From: Gammaproteobacteria bacterium
GTDB lineage: Bacteria > Pseudomonadota > Gammaproteobacteria > Acidiferrobacterales > SZUA-150
Direction: 5' to 3'
Length of the DNA stretch: 64,000 nt
Assembly (NCBI GenBank): GCA_029880545.1
Contig: JAOUOD010000001.1
Span: 1 to 64,000, forward strand
Part shown: in pieces, positions 33,124-42,852 of the stretch
How the letters are laid out: each line of letters begins with the position of its first letter
How positions within the stretch are numbered: the stretch's first letter is position 1
Position numbers and translations under genes: made by a program
Notes under the pieces: generated by a model
Database searches by the model: none
Seen by the model: the letters and a program-made list of their open reading frames with translations, nothing else
What the model was told of the DNA's origin: nothing

Positions 33124-34269
33124 TTACCTGTTTGTCTGGCGCATATAGCGGCCGCCGCTAGTCTGGCTCACCAACTGCTGCAGTTCCAATTGCAACAGCA
33201 TGGAGGAAATCACATCCGACGTCAATCCAGTACGCTCGACGAGGGCATCCACGGACACAGGCTCGTAGCCCAGCGCGATCAACAATGAACCGGATTCGGG
33301 GCTGATCCCATCGTCGTACTTGGTGGCCGGGGGAAGTGATATTTGTGCCGATAACTCTACCAATGAACCCAGTTCTTCGGCGATATCCCAGATAGTTTCC
33401 ACCAGCTTGGCACCGGACCGTATCAGCGCATGGCAGCCGCGGGATTGTGGTGCGTCGATAGAGCCGGGGATGGCAAAAACCTCGCGACCCTGCTCCGCTG
33501 CCAACCGCGCTGTAATCAACGAACCGCTTCTTGGTGCCGCCTCCACCACCAGCACGCCGAGACTGAGGCCGCTGATAATCCGGTTTCGCCGCGGGAAATG
33601 GTCTGCCAAAGGGGGTGATCCGAGCGGGAATTCGGAAATCATGGCGCCGCGTTCGACGAGCTGCTGCGCCAGTTTCCGGTTTTTTGCCGGGTACACCTGG
33701 TCCAACCCGGTGCCCATGACTGCCAACGTTACCCGGTCACCGGCCGTGCTTAAGGCGCCTTGATGCGCGGCCGTGTCCACTCCCAGGGCCATGCCACTGG
33801 TGACCAGCAGGCCCGAATCCACCAACGCCCGGCCAAAACGGTGGGCATGCTCGGCACCGGCGGCACTTGGATTACGGCTTCCAACCACACCGAGGCCCGG
33901 GCTGGATAAACACACTGGGTCACCACTTACATACAAGCCTATTGGGGGGTCACTGATTTCTCGTAGCAGCGGTGGATAGAGTGGGTGCCGCCAGTCAATA
34001 AAGTGGTGATGGTCCGCCTCGAGCCAGTCCATGGTGGCGTCGACCATCCGGGCGGGCGGTGCTGCCTGCAATTGATGTTGCAAACCCGGCCATCGGCACT
34101 GAAGAACCGCCTCTAATTCGGATTGACCGGCGGAAAATATCTGCTCGATGGTTTCAAAGTGCCTGAGCAGGCGCGCCAAGCGTACGCTACCGAGGCCTTT
34201 GACTGCTTGCAATGCCAGGTAGTTGGACAACACCGATTCCGGTGTAGGATCGGATTGCGGGGTAGTCAT
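33124..34269 (-). CDS. dprA: DNA-processing protein DprA
   Basis: I place the start at ATG 34269 (MTTPQSD) behind AGGAAT, giving 381 residues; the frame extends to 34356 without better evidence. DprA loads RecA onto incoming single-stranded DNA in transformation. The Rossmann-like domain shows GVVGSRNPSAAG, SGMALGVDTAAHQGAL, FPRRNRIISGLS and VVEAAPRSGSLITARLA. A DprA winged-helix domain ends the protein. It lies between the LysM gene and smg, in the usual order for gammaproteobacteria. Confidence 0.96.
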   Translation of the reverse strand: MTTPQSDPTPESVLSNYLALQAVKGLGSVRLARLLRHFETIEQIFSAGQSELEAVLQCRWPGLQHQLQAAPPARMVDATMDWLEADHHHFIDWRHPLYPPLLREISDPPIGLYVSGDPVCLSSPGLGVVGSRNPSAAGAEHAHRFGRALVDSGLLVTSGMALGVDTAAHQGALSTAGDRVTLAVMGTGLDQVYPAKNRKLAQQLVERGAMISEFPLGSPPLADHFPRRNRIISGLSLGVLVVEAAPRSGSLITARLAAEQGREVFAIPGSIDAPQSRGCHALIRSGAKLVETIWDIAEELGSLVELSAQISLPPATKYDDGISPESGSLLIALGYEPVSVDALVERTGLTSDVISSMLLQLELQQLVSQTSGGRYMRQTNR

Positions 34270-34383
34270 ATGCTGATTCCTCCCTGAGCCAGCGATTACA
34301 ACCAATTCAGTGAATGCTACAGGGAAGTTTGTACCAGATGAAGCGTGGCCGACCAAATATCACCCCGGTCGGCCGGATCGGCG

Positions 34384-35667
34384 TCAGGGCTTGGTCACCA
34401 CATCATGAATATGGACCGGTCTGTCTGCGCTCATTACCAAGCCGTAAGCACTGCGTTTGAACGTTCGGAATACCAGCATGAGTCCGGTCGGCTCGTCGGG
34501 AACAGTGTATTTGCGGCCCGTGACCGGGTCCGTATCTTCCCCCACATGTCGCCAGATGCGTAATACGTGGCCTTGCTCCAGGCCATCGACTTCACCCAAG
34601 TCAATTACAGCAATACTCATGGCCCCAAGCTGGGTAGCCTGGTCATAACCAAGCACAATGGAGCCCTTCACGTTGTTTTTGGGCGCGCGAGGCAGATAAT
34701 AAGGTAAGGGTGGAGTTTTACCGACCGGCCACAGGCGGTCTGTAGGCAGAATTTCCTTGACGGCCTTGGTTACGATCAATTTGGAAGCGTTTCGCCGGCC
34801 CTTGTTATGATCCAGCATCTTGGCTTCGCCGAGGAAAACGGCCTCGTAGCCCAAGGTGCGCTGACTACCTGGACTCTGAATTCGGCGACCTTTACGGAAA
34901 ATGTAGTAATACTCTGCCGTATCACCGTCTAGCCCACGCGCGTAAAACTCATCGTTGGTGCCCAGCGCCCGTCGATTATCGCGTCCAATGGTCACGTATC
35001 CGGCACGCTCCAGTTCATTGCGACCCACCACCAGCGGCCGGGTCAGGAACGGTCCAATAGCGCTGGGATCAATGGTTGGAATCGCGGCTTCGCGTGAGCT
35101 GCTACGCACCTTGGGTTGCAGGCGCTCACGATCTCCTATGGTAATCCGGGGTTTGTCCAGATCTGGCTTGGGAATCGGGACCGCCACCGGCTCCTCTTTT
35201 GGCCACTCCGCCGGTTTGCGCGGTTGTTCATCCGGAACTTGAACAGTTGGTGTTGGAGATGGAGGCGGCGGCGCCACCTTCTGTTGCGTCAGGCGAGTCA
35301 GTTGCGGTTGGCCATCCACCCATCGCAACAAAATGACGTCGCCAGGATAGATAAGATGCGGGTTTTCGACTTGCTCGTTGATTTTCCAGACTTTTGCCCA
35401 TTGCCAGGGAGAGCTCAGAAAGCGAGCCGCAATATCCCAAAGGGTATCGCCTTTGACCACCGTATAGCGTTCGGGATGATCGGATTTCAGCGCAACCTGA
35501 TCGCCGGTCGTAACCGTCGTCGTGTACTCGGTTTCAGTAGTGACGGGGGTCGTTTCAGCTTCTACCGGTACCGCCGCGGCAGCAGGCTCTTCGGCCCAAA
35601 CCGTGGACAGCGATAACGCTGATCCCACCAGTATTGCTGTTAATAAAGGTATAGCGGTACGCGACAT
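34384..35667 (-). CDS. Exported LysM-domain protein
   Basis: The 427-residue periplasmic protein has a signal peptide ending VWAEE and one LysM domain near residues 65-115 (YTVVKGDTLWDIAARFL, NPHLIYPGDVILL), which binds peptidoglycan. The rest contains a proline-rich linker and a C-terminal region with repeating beta-strand-like units (GSIVLGYDQATQLGAMSIAVIDLG) of unknown role. Genes of this type sit upstream of dprA and divergent from def in many gammaproteobacteria, as here. It starts 154 bases from def. Confidence 0.92.
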   Translation of the reverse strand: MSRTAIPLLTAILVGSALSLSTVWAEEPAAAAVPVEAETTPVTTETEYTTTVTTGDQVALKSDHPERYTVVKGDTLWDIAARFLSSPWQWAKVWKINEQVENPHLIYPGDVILLRWVDGQPQLTRLTQQKVAPPPPSPTPTVQVPDEQPRKPAEWPKEEPVAVPIPKPDLDKPRITIGDRERLQPKVRSSSREAAIPTIDPSAIGPFLTRPLVVGRNELERAGYVTIGRDNRRALGTNDEFYARGLDGDTAEYYYIFRKGRRIQSPGSQRTLGYEAVFLGEAKMLDHNKGRRNASKLIVTKAVKEILPTDRLWPVGKTPPLPYYLPRAPKNNVKGSIVLGYDQATQLGAMSIAVIDLGEVDGLEQGHVLRIWRHVGEDTDPVTGRKYTVPDEPTGLMLVFRTFKRSAYGLVMSADRPVHIHDVVTKP

Positions 35668-35820
35668 GCCGATATTTTCCGTATATGCTTTTCGGAACAG
35701 TTTAGCCCAGTTTTTTCATGAGACCAAGCCTGATAAACTCAAATTTTGCTTTTTTTTCAGTAGCCTTTGTAACAAAAGTAATCCATTTTCACAACTTTGA
35801 GAGACATGTAACGAAATCCC

Positions 35821-36324
35821 ATGGCTATTCGTACCATTCTTCACTATCCGGACCCCCGCTTGCGCACCGTGGCAAAACCCGTCACCGAGTTCGATAACGC
35901 CTTGCGTACTCTCGCCCAAGACATGGCGGAGACCATGTATGACGCCCCTGGCATTGGCCTTGCCGCCACCCAGGTTGATGTTCACCAGCGCGTCGTGGTC
36001 ATCGATATTACCCATGAAAAGAATGACTTACGCGTACTTATTAATCCCGAAATCGTCGAGCGCCGGGGTGAAGAAGAAATGGAAGAAGGCTGTTTGTCGG
36101 TACCAGGAATCTACGACACGGTAACCCGAGCGGACTGGGTGAGAGTGCGCGCCCGGGATGTAGACGGCAAGGAATTTGAAATCGAAACCGACGGCCTGCT
36201 GGCGGTGTGTATTCAGCACGAAATCGACCACCTGGATGGCAAGGTGTTCGTCGACTACCTGTCACGACTGAAACAACAGCGCATCCAGAAAAAACTGGAG
36301 AAACAAAGTCGCGTGGCCATGTAG
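35821..36324 (+). CDS. def: Peptide deformylase
   Basis: The 167-residue metalloenzyme removes the formyl group from new proteins. The three family motifs are present: GIGLAATQ (motif 1), EGCLSVPG (motif 2, metal Cys) and HEIDHLDG (motif 3, two metal His and catalytic Glu). Length is typical (E. coli 169). It is followed by fmt after eight bases, which links formyl removal with formyl addition. It is the first gene of the rightward block running to trkH. Confidence 0.98.
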   Translation: MAIRTILHYPDPRLRTVAKPVTEFDNALRTLAQDMAETMYDAPGIGLAATQVDVHQRVVVIDITHEKNDLRVLINPEIVERRGEEEMEEGCLSVPGIYDTVTRADWVRVRARDVDGKEFEIETDGLLAVCIQHEIDHLDGKVFVDYLSRLKQQRIQKKLEKQSRVAM

Positions 36325-36332
36325 GAGGCCAC

Positions 36333-37274
36333 ATGAAACTAGCCTTCGCCGGTACGCCGGATTTTGCTGTCCCCGCCCTGCGCGCCCTGATTGACGCCGG
36401 CCACGACATCGTTGCGGTATTCACTCAGCCGGACCGACCCGCCGGGCGAGGTCAAAAATTGCGACCCAGCCCGGTAAAGCAGCTGGCCCTGGACGCCGGC
36501 ATTCCGGTATTTCAGCCGCTTTCGCTGAAAACCGAGGATGCCCAGGAACACATTCGCCGGCTCGACGCTGACGTCATGGTGGTGGTCGCCTACGGCTTGA
36601 TTCTGCCGCCGGCGGTTCTGTCGCTGCCCCGCCTGGGCTGCCTGAATATTCACGGTTCGCTGTTACCTCGCTGGCGCGGCGCCGCACCGATTCAGCGAGC
36701 TATTGAAGCAGGCGATAGCGAAACGGGTATTACTATTATACAAATGGATGTCGGGCTCGATACCGGTGCCATGCTGCTCAAACGCGTTTGTCCGATCGGT
36801 GCCACCGATAATGCTCAGGATTTGCATGATCGGCTTGCTAATCTTGGCGCCAGCGCGATTGTCGACGCCATCCAAAACCTGGCGTCCAGGCAACTACACC
36901 CGGAAATGCAGGACGATGCGCTGGCTAACTACGCTGCCAAGCTGGAAAAACCCGAGGGGGCCATCGACTGGCATCAGCCAGCGATGGTCATCGATCGAAA
37001 AATTCGTGCCTTCACTCCTTGGCCCGGCGCCTACAGCACCTGGCAAGGGAAGCGCCTTCGTATCTTGCAGGCACACCCGGTTCTGGAGCCGACCGAACAA
37101 ATCCTCGATGCCCCACCGGGCACCGTAACGGGCGCCAGCAAATTCGGCATTGAAGTACAGACAGGCGAAGGGCGTATCATCCTGACCCGGCTCCAGGCAG
37201 AGGGCGCAAAACCCATGGCCACAGCCGACTTTCTCAATGGAAATCCCATGTCCATTGGACAACGATTCGAGTAG
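36333..37274 (+). CDS. fmt: Methionyl-tRNA formyltransferase
   Basis: The 313-residue enzyme transfers a formyl group from 10-formyl-THF to initiator Met-tRNA. The start is ATG 36333 behind GGAGG (36323-36327); the longer frame from 36207 lies within def. The N-terminal MKLAFAGTPDFAVPALRAL, the HGSLLPRWRGAAPIQRAI segment with catalytic His and Asn nearby, and the C-terminal WPGAYSTW region are typical. It is tightly coupled to def and rsmB. Confidence 0.98.
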   Translation: MKLAFAGTPDFAVPALRALIDAGHDIVAVFTQPDRPAGRGQKLRPSPVKQLALDAGIPVFQPLSLKTEDAQEHIRRLDADVMVVVAYGLILPPAVLSLPRLGCLNIHGSLLPRWRGAAPIQRAIEAGDSETGITIIQMDVGLDTGAMLLKRVCPIGATDNAQDLHDRLANLGASAIVDAIQNLASRQLHPEMQDDALANYAAKLEKPEGAIDWHQPAMVIDRKIRAFTPWPGAYSTWQGKRLRILQAHPVLEPTEQILDAPPGTVTGASKFGIEVQTGEGRIILTRLQAEGAKPMATADFLNGNPMSIGQRFE

Positions 37275-37276
37275 TG

Positions 37277-38626
37277 ATGACAAAACCCGGCCAACAAACG
37301 GCTGCCTCCGCGACAGACAAACCGTCGCCGGCAACAATTCGCGCCCAATCCGCGCGTGTCGTGTGCGACGTCCTGTTCGCAGGTCATTTCCTAGACCGAG
37401 CGCTGGAAACACACGGGAAAAACTGGCCTGCTGCCGACAAGGCGCTCATGCACGAGCTGTGTTACGGCGCTATCCGCTATGGCTGGCGCTTGCTTGCTGT
37501 CATTGAACAGCTGTTGGCAAAACCGCTAAAGGAAAAAGACGGCGATATCGAAGCGCTGATCCTGATTGGATTGTATCAGCTCGTTTACATGCGCACGCCG
37601 AGCCACGCCGCTATCAATGAAACCGTGCAGGCCACGCGTAAGCTGAAAAAACCCTGGGCGGCCGGCCTGGTCAACGCCTGTTTGCGAAACTACGAGCGCC
37701 AGAAGGCTCAACTGGATCGGCAACTGGATCAGGATCCGGTAAGTCAATACTCACATCCACTATGGCTGATTGAGGCGTTGACCGAAGCGTGGCCAGATCA
37801 CGTGGATACCATACTGAACGCCAATAATGTTCGGCCGCCCATGTGGATACGGGTGAACCAGGCGCAGTGTTCGGTCGCCGAGTACGCCGAAAAACTCACC
37901 CAGGCACAAATCACGCACCGCCATTTTTCCGGGACAGGAATGATTGTTGACCCGGCCAAGCCGGTAGCCCAGCTGCCCGGATTTGATAGTGGCATGGCAT
38001 CGGTACAGGATGGGGCGGCCCAGTTTGCCGCGATTTGGCTCGATGCCCAACCAGGCAACCGGGTGCTGGACGCGTGCGCAGCGCCGGGCGGCAAGCTGGC
38101 TCACATTGGTGAAAGGGAAACGCGGCTTTCGGCCCTGGTAGCTGTTGAAAAAGAGCCCAGGAGAATCCCGCTGATAGAGTCCACGCTGACGCGCACCGGC
38201 GTCGTCGCCACCGTGATTGAAGCTGATGCAGCAGCGCCGGCTAGCTGGTGGGACGGGACTCCATTTGACCGGATACTGGTAGACGCGCCATGTTCGGCCA
38301 CCGGCGTAATTCGGCGCAATCCGGATATCCGGTTTCATCGCCAGGCGCGTGACATCGTCGAACTGGCTGCCGTGCAAACACAAATTCTTGATGCTTTGTG
38401 GCCCTGCCTCGCCAAGGGCGGTAAGCTGTTGTATGCAACCTGCTCGATTCTTCCGCAGGAAAACGATGAACAGATTCGCGCTTTCCTGGAAAGGCACGCT
38501 GACGCGACCCCGGTGAAACTGGAAGCAGCGCCGACAACAATTATTAACACGCCTTTTGGCAAGCAGTGGTTACCGGGCATGGAGGAGATGGACGGATTCT
38601 ATTATGCGTGTATTACAAAACGCTAA
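37277..38626 (+). CDS. rsmB: 16S rRNA m5C967 methyltransferase RsmB
   Basis: The 449-residue protein has an N-terminal NusB-like RNA-binding domain (about 1-150, with LIGLYQLVYMRTPSHAAINETV) and a C-terminal SAM-dependent Rossmann domain: VLDACAAPGGKLAHI, then the two catalytic-Cys motifs VDAPCSATG and LLYATCSI. It methylates C967 of 16S rRNA. Start is ATG 37277; a GTG at 37274 directly before it is also possible and would overlap the fmt stop. It overlaps the DUF4390 gene by about 23 bases. Confidence 0.96.
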   Translation: MTKPGQQTAASATDKPSPATIRAQSARVVCDVLFAGHFLDRALETHGKNWPAADKALMHELCYGAIRYGWRLLAVIEQLLAKPLKEKDGDIEALILIGLYQLVYMRTPSHAAINETVQATRKLKKPWAAGLVNACLRNYERQKAQLDRQLDQDPVSQYSHPLWLIEALTEAWPDHVDTILNANNVRPPMWIRVNQAQCSVAEYAEKLTQAQITHRHFSGTGMIVDPAKPVAQLPGFDSGMASVQDGAAQFAAIWLDAQPGNRVLDACAAPGGKLAHIGERETRLSALVAVEKEPRRIPLIESTLTRTGVVATVIEADAAAPASWWDGTPFDRILVDAPCSATGVIRRNPDIRFHRQARDIVELAAVQTQILDALWPCLAKGGKLLYATCSILPQENDEQIRAFLERHADATPVKLEAAPTTIINTPFGKQWLPGMEEMDGFYYACITKR

Positions 38627-39179
38627 ATGCGTGGCTACGTTAGCCGCGTTGGCCTTGCTCGTACCAACCCTGGTACTGGCCAGGTTTTCCGTCAAACAAG
38701 TCGATGCCCAGGTCCAGGAACAACAGCTAGTCATTAACGGGCAATTAAACCTGGACTTGTCCAGCAAGACCGAGGAGGCGTTGGACAAGGGCATACCGCT
38801 GGATGTTGTCTTTGACGTCAATCTTTATCACCAGCGCCCGATCATATGGGACAGCGGTTTGCGTCACTGGCAATTCCAGCGACGCATTGTGTTTCATGCC
38901 ATTTCCAACCAGTACCTCATTACCACCAGGCTGCCAGGCGCCGACCCGCACCAGGAGAGTTTTGCATCCCTCCAGGAGGCGCTGACCGGCATGGGTCGCC
39001 TCAATGCTGTCGAACTCAAGACCGGTCAACTGGACATCCCGGCGGACAGCGGTTTGCGGATGGAGATTCGCGCCCGTCTTGATATTGAATCATTGCCGTC
39101 GCCGTTACGCCCGGTGGCCTATACCTCACGCAGTTGGCGACTGAACAGTGGCTGGAGCTCATGGTCGGTGAAACGATAA
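38604..39179 (+). CDS. DUF4390 exported protein
   Basis: The 191-residue protein starts at ATG 38604 inside the end of rsmB; the longer frame from 38556 only adds rsmB shadow. It has a signal peptide (VATLAALALLVPTLVLA) followed by the DUF4390 pattern: QEQQLVINGQLNLDLSSKT, VVFDVNLYHQRPII, WQFQRRIVFHAISNQYLI, and near the end RSWRLNSGWSSW. The domain is found immediately upstream of ntrY in many beta- and gammaproteobacteria, so it is likely linked to sensing by NtrY. The function is unknown. Confidence 0.92.
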   Translation: MRVLQNAKCVATLAALALLVPTLVLARFSVKQVDAQVQEQQLVINGQLNLDLSSKTEEALDKGIPLDVVFDVNLYHQRPIIWDSGLRHWQFQRRIVFHAISNQYLITTRLPGADPHQESFASLQEALTGMGRLNAVELKTGQLDIPADSGLRMEIRARLDIESLPSPLRPVAYTSRSWRLNSGWSSWSVKR

Positions 39180-41434
39180 AACGCCAGGGCCTCGGGGTCT
39201 TGCCGCTAGGCGTGCTGTCTGCGCTACTGTTTATTTCCTTGTTAATGATGAACGCGGCAACCCAGAACTCGGCCTGGTTTGGAAACCTGTATTCGCTGCT
39301 GCTGGTTATCAACATACTTGGTGCCATCATCTTGCTGGCGCTTATCAGTCTCAGTCTTTACCAGTTATACCTGCAGGTAAAAGCGAGGGTAATCGGGTCG
39401 CGAATGACCGTACGGCTACTGGGAATCCTGGTGTTGCTGACAGTGATACCGGTAACAGTCGTGTTCGTATTTTCCCTGCAAGCCCTGAACCGGGGCATCG
39501 ACAGCTGGTTTGACGTCAAGATTGAGCAGGCCATGGATGATGCTCTCAACCTCGGCCGCACCGCGCTCGATGCGCTGAAACAGGACCTGGTAAAAACCGC
39601 CAACGAGATGGCCGTCGAACTGGAAACAACCTCGGACAAACTGTCTCTGACGACACTCAACTATCTTCGGGAACAACACGAACTGGCCGAACTGACATTG
39701 TTCAGTCCCGAGGGGCGCATTATTGCTTCCAGTTCATCCGAAGGTCCTGATCGCAGCCTGATTCCGGCGACGCCGGACGAATCCATTTTCTCCCAGATTC
39801 GCCGGGGCCTGAGTTATGCCAATGTTGACCCGGTGTCACCGGAAGAGCTGCAGCTTCGGGTTGTTGTACCTGTTTATGGTCGTGATGTGGGCACGCCGTT
39901 GCGCATGTTGCAGGTATTGCAACCACTGCCCAATCGCTACACCAAGTTGAGCGAAAGTGTTCAGTCATCATTTGTTGAGTACGAGAAACTTGTTTACCTG
40001 CGCGGACCACTAAAATTCGGGTTTATTCTGACTCTCAGCCTGGTGGCGTTGATGGTCATGCTGATCGCCATTTCCGGTGCCATCCTGGCAGCACGCAAAC
40101 TGGTGGCGCCGTTGCGTGACCTTGCCGAAGGCACACAGGCTATTGCCCGAGGTGATTATCACACGGAAATTCCCGTGCCCAGCGAGGACGAACTGGGTAT
40201 CCTGGTGCGCTCTTTTAACGACATGACTCAGGAAATCAAGCGTGCACATGGTGAGCTCAAACGAAGCCAGAGGGAAACAGAGCTCCAGCGTACTTACCTG
40301 CAAACCATCCTCACTCACTTGTCATCCGGGGTGCTGTCCATTGACGAACACCAGAAACTGCGCACCTACAACGCCGCGGCCGAACACATTCTCGGTGTCG
40401 GGCTTGAACAAGGTGTTGATCAGAACATTGGCTGGCTCGCCGAACAACGGTCACAGCTGGACGAATTTGTTAAGACCGTTCGCAAGGGCATGGAGAAAAG
40501 TCGCAACGAATGGGCCAAGGAGCTGGTTCTGCAAAGCAAGGGCGGTAACCGCACCCTGATTCTCCGGGGCACGCTGTTGCCGAACGTCGGCGACGACAAT
40601 CCGGGCCTGGTTATTGTTTTTGACGATGCTACTGCTTTGATGCAGGCCCAGCGCGAGGCCGCCTGGGGTGAAGTGGCGCGTCGGCTGGCTCACGAAATCA
40701 AGAATCCGTTAACACCCATCCAGCTCTCTGCCGAACGCATACGTCACAAGTTCGGCAAGATCCTGGACGAGGAAAACAGTACCATGCTCAATACCGCCAC
40801 CAACACGATCATCGAGCAGGTGGATTCGCTGAAGTCCATGGTCAATACATTCAGTGACTACGCACGACCGGCGCAATTGAGCTGGCAGGCACTGGATCTC
40901 AACCGCTTGCTGAGCAATACCGCGGAACTTTATCGAACCGACCGGGAAGCTGCAGCATTGGAAGGCAAGTCCGGCAGATCCAGCCCGCGAATCGGGTTTG
41001 AGCTGCAACTGGCCGATGGCCTGCCGGAAATTGAGGCTGATATTGGTCGTATGCGGCAAGTCATCAGCAACCTTATTATCAATGCCAAGGACAGTGTTTC
41101 GACTACAGACAACGCGACCATACACATTAAAACTTCTTGTACGGACCCTGACGAATGTCTTATGGTTGAGTTGACCATCAATGATAACGGACCGGGTATC
41201 AGCGACGACCTGATTGATCGCCTGTTTGAACCCTATGTCACCGGCAAGGAAAAAGGAACAGGTTTGGGTCTGGCCATCGTCAGGAAGATTGTCGAAGAAC
41301 ATAATGGCAACATTGAGGCCGCCAATGGTAACCCGAACCTCGGCGAGCTTTCCGGCGCGGTCATCCGTGTCCAGCTTCCGGTCCACCAGCCTCCGGTTCC
41401 GGTAGTGCTGGATGACCTGGAGAACCAGTCATGA
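39161..41434 (+). CDS. ntrY: NtrY-like membrane sensor histidine kinase
   Basis: Using ATG 39161 it has 757 residues; a TTG at 39134 is possible. Four hydrophobic segments lie in the first 320 residues around a periplasmic-type loop. Then come a HAMP domain (AARKLVAPLRDLAEGTQAIARGDY), a PAS domain (YLQTILTHLSSGVLSIDEH), the phosphorylatable His in RRLAHEIKNPLTPIQLSAERI and an ATPase with DNGPGIS and GTGLGLAIVRKIVEEHNG. It overlaps ntrX by four bases. The pair probably responds to nitrogen, redox or potassium status; the signal is not clear from sequence. Confidence 0.93.
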   Translation: MVGETIKRQGLGVLPLGVLSALLFISLLMMNAATQNSAWFGNLYSLLLVINILGAIILLALISLSLYQLYLQVKARVIGSRMTVRLLGILVLLTVIPVTVVFVFSLQALNRGIDSWFDVKIEQAMDDALNLGRTALDALKQDLVKTANEMAVELETTSDKLSLTTLNYLREQHELAELTLFSPEGRIIASSSSEGPDRSLIPATPDESIFSQIRRGLSYANVDPVSPEELQLRVVVPVYGRDVGTPLRMLQVLQPLPNRYTKLSESVQSSFVEYEKLVYLRGPLKFGFILTLSLVALMVMLIAISGAILAARKLVAPLRDLAEGTQAIARGDYHTEIPVPSEDELGILVRSFNDMTQEIKRAHGELKRSQRETELQRTYLQTILTHLSSGVLSIDEHQKLRTYNAAAEHILGVGLEQGVDQNIGWLAEQRSQLDEFVKTVRKGMEKSRNEWAKELVLQSKGGNRTLILRGTLLPNVGDDNPGLVIVFDDATALMQAQREAAWGEVARRLAHEIKNPLTPIQLSAERIRHKFGKILDEENSTMLNTATNTIIEQVDSLKSMVNTFSDYARPAQLSWQALDLNRLLSNTAELYRTDREAAALEGKSGRSSPRIGFELQLADGLPEIEADIGRMRQVISNLIINAKDSVSTTDNATIHIKTSCTDPDECLMVELTINDNGPGISDDLIDRLFEPYVTGKEKGTGLGLAIVRKIVEEHNGNIEAANGNPNLGELSGAVIRVQLPVHQPPVPVVLDDLENQS

Positions 41435-42804
41435 TCCGCGGAAATATTCTGGTGGTGGATGACGAACCGGATATCCGTCGGCTGGTACAGGAAATTCTCG
41501 AGGATGAAGACTACCATATCGTCACCGCCGACAACGCCGCTAGCGCTCGCGAGGCGATGCGCTCGACCCGGCCTGACGTGGTATTACTCGACATCTGGAT
41601 GCCGGACGAAGATGGTATATCCCTGTTAAAGGAATGGAGCAGCAACGGCCAGCTGACTGCACCGGTTATTATCATGTCGGGCCATGGCAACATTGATACA
41701 GCGGTCGAAGCGACAAGACTGGGGGCCTACGATTTTATTGAAAAACCGGTATCGATGAGCAAGCTGTTGCTCATTGTTGAGCGGGCATTGCAGGCCTCGC
41801 AACAACCCGGTCAACATTCTTCCCTGCGCGTCCCGGTCGGTGCACTTGCCGGCAACAGCCAGACCATGAAAACACTGCGCGACCAAGTGGCGCATGTAGC
41901 GGCCAGCGACGCCTGGGTCCTGATTACCGGCGAAGCTGGAACCGGCAAATCCGCCATCACACGCCATATTCACAATCAAAGCGCGCGTAGCAGTGGTTCC
42001 TTTGTCGAGGTAAATCTGGCAGCAATCCAGGCGCAAAATATGCTTGGGCAGTTATTTGGCACCCAGATCGGACACAACCACGTTTCCGGAAGTTTTGAAC
42101 AGGCGCAAGGGGGTACCTTGCTACTGAACGAAATCGGTGAACTGGACCTGGAAAACCAGTCAGTACTGGCGCAAGCTTTTCGTGAAAAACGCTACCAACG
42201 CTTCGGCGGCAACGAAGATATCGACATGGATATTCGAATTGTCGCCACCAGCACCCAGGATCTCAAGGAAGCAGTAAACGGCGGCCGCTTCAGGCAAGAC
42301 CTTTACGAACTGGTCAGCGTTGCCCAACTGCGGATTCCGGCACTACGGGATCACGTCGAGGACATGCCGGAGCTGGTGACAGCCTATACCGAGTGGTTTG
42401 CTGATCGCGAAGGGCTGGCCTACCGAAGATTCACTACTGGTGCGCTCAATACGCTGCGTAACCATGCATGGCCTGGCAATATTCACGAATTGCGGGCGCT
42501 GATCAAGCAACTGCTGATACTTAACCAAGGTCCGGAGGTTACCATTCCGGAACTGCGCGAAGCCCTGGGGCGGCACCGGAAAATGGACGTTCGAGCAAGT
42601 GTCAGTGACAATACTGACCCACTGTTCGATTTGCCGTTGCGGGATGCCCGGGACAACTTTGAAAAGGCCTACCTTGAATACCAGTTGCGCAAGGCCAATG
42701 GCAATGTCAGCGAGGCTGCTACGCTTGCGGGCATTGAACGAACCCATTTATATCGTAAACTAAAGCAACTCGGAATTGATCCGAAACGCCTGAAACCACA
42801 TTAA
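41431..42804 (+). CDS. ntrX: NtrX-like response regulator with degenerate AAA+ domain
   Basis: The 457-residue protein has a receiver domain (VVDDEPDIRR; phospho-Asp in LLDIWMPDEDG; Lys in EKPVSM), an AAA+ domain and a Fis-type C-terminal helix-turn-helix (NVSEAATLAGIERTHLYRKLKQLGI). Walker A is GEAGTGKSA. The GAFTGA loop that touches sigma-54 is replaced by GHNHVSGSF after QLFG, and Walker B reads LLLNEIGEL with Asn for Asp. It therefore probably regulates without sigma-54 remodelling. It is translationally coupled to ntrY and lies 48 bases before trkA. Confidence 0.92.
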   Translation: MIRGNILVVDDEPDIRRLVQEILEDEDYHIVTADNAASAREAMRSTRPDVVLLDIWMPDEDGISLLKEWSSNGQLTAPVIIMSGHGNIDTAVEATRLGAYDFIEKPVSMSKLLLIVERALQASQQPGQHSSLRVPVGALAGNSQTMKTLRDQVAHVAASDAWVLITGEAGTGKSAITRHIHNQSARSSGSFVEVNLAAIQAQNMLGQLFGTQIGHNHVSGSFEQAQGGTLLLNEIGELDLENQSVLAQAFREKRYQRFGGNEDIDMDIRIVATSTQDLKEAVNGGRFRQDLYELVSVAQLRIPALRDHVEDMPELVTAYTEWFADREGLAYRRFTTGALNTLRNHAWPGNIHELRALIKQLLILNQGPEVTIPELREALGRHRKMDVRASVSDNTDPLFDLPLRDARDNFEKAYLEYQLRKANGNVSEAATLAGIERTHLYRKLKQLGIDPKRLKPH

Positions 42805-42852
42805 GTTGCGGACAGCTGCACGGCCCTCGGCCCACTGGGTGACAAACAAGAA

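Noticed and set aside
40709-41386. 225-codon antisense frame within ntrY
   Set aside because: Opposite the well-conserved histidine kinase core; no own motifs.
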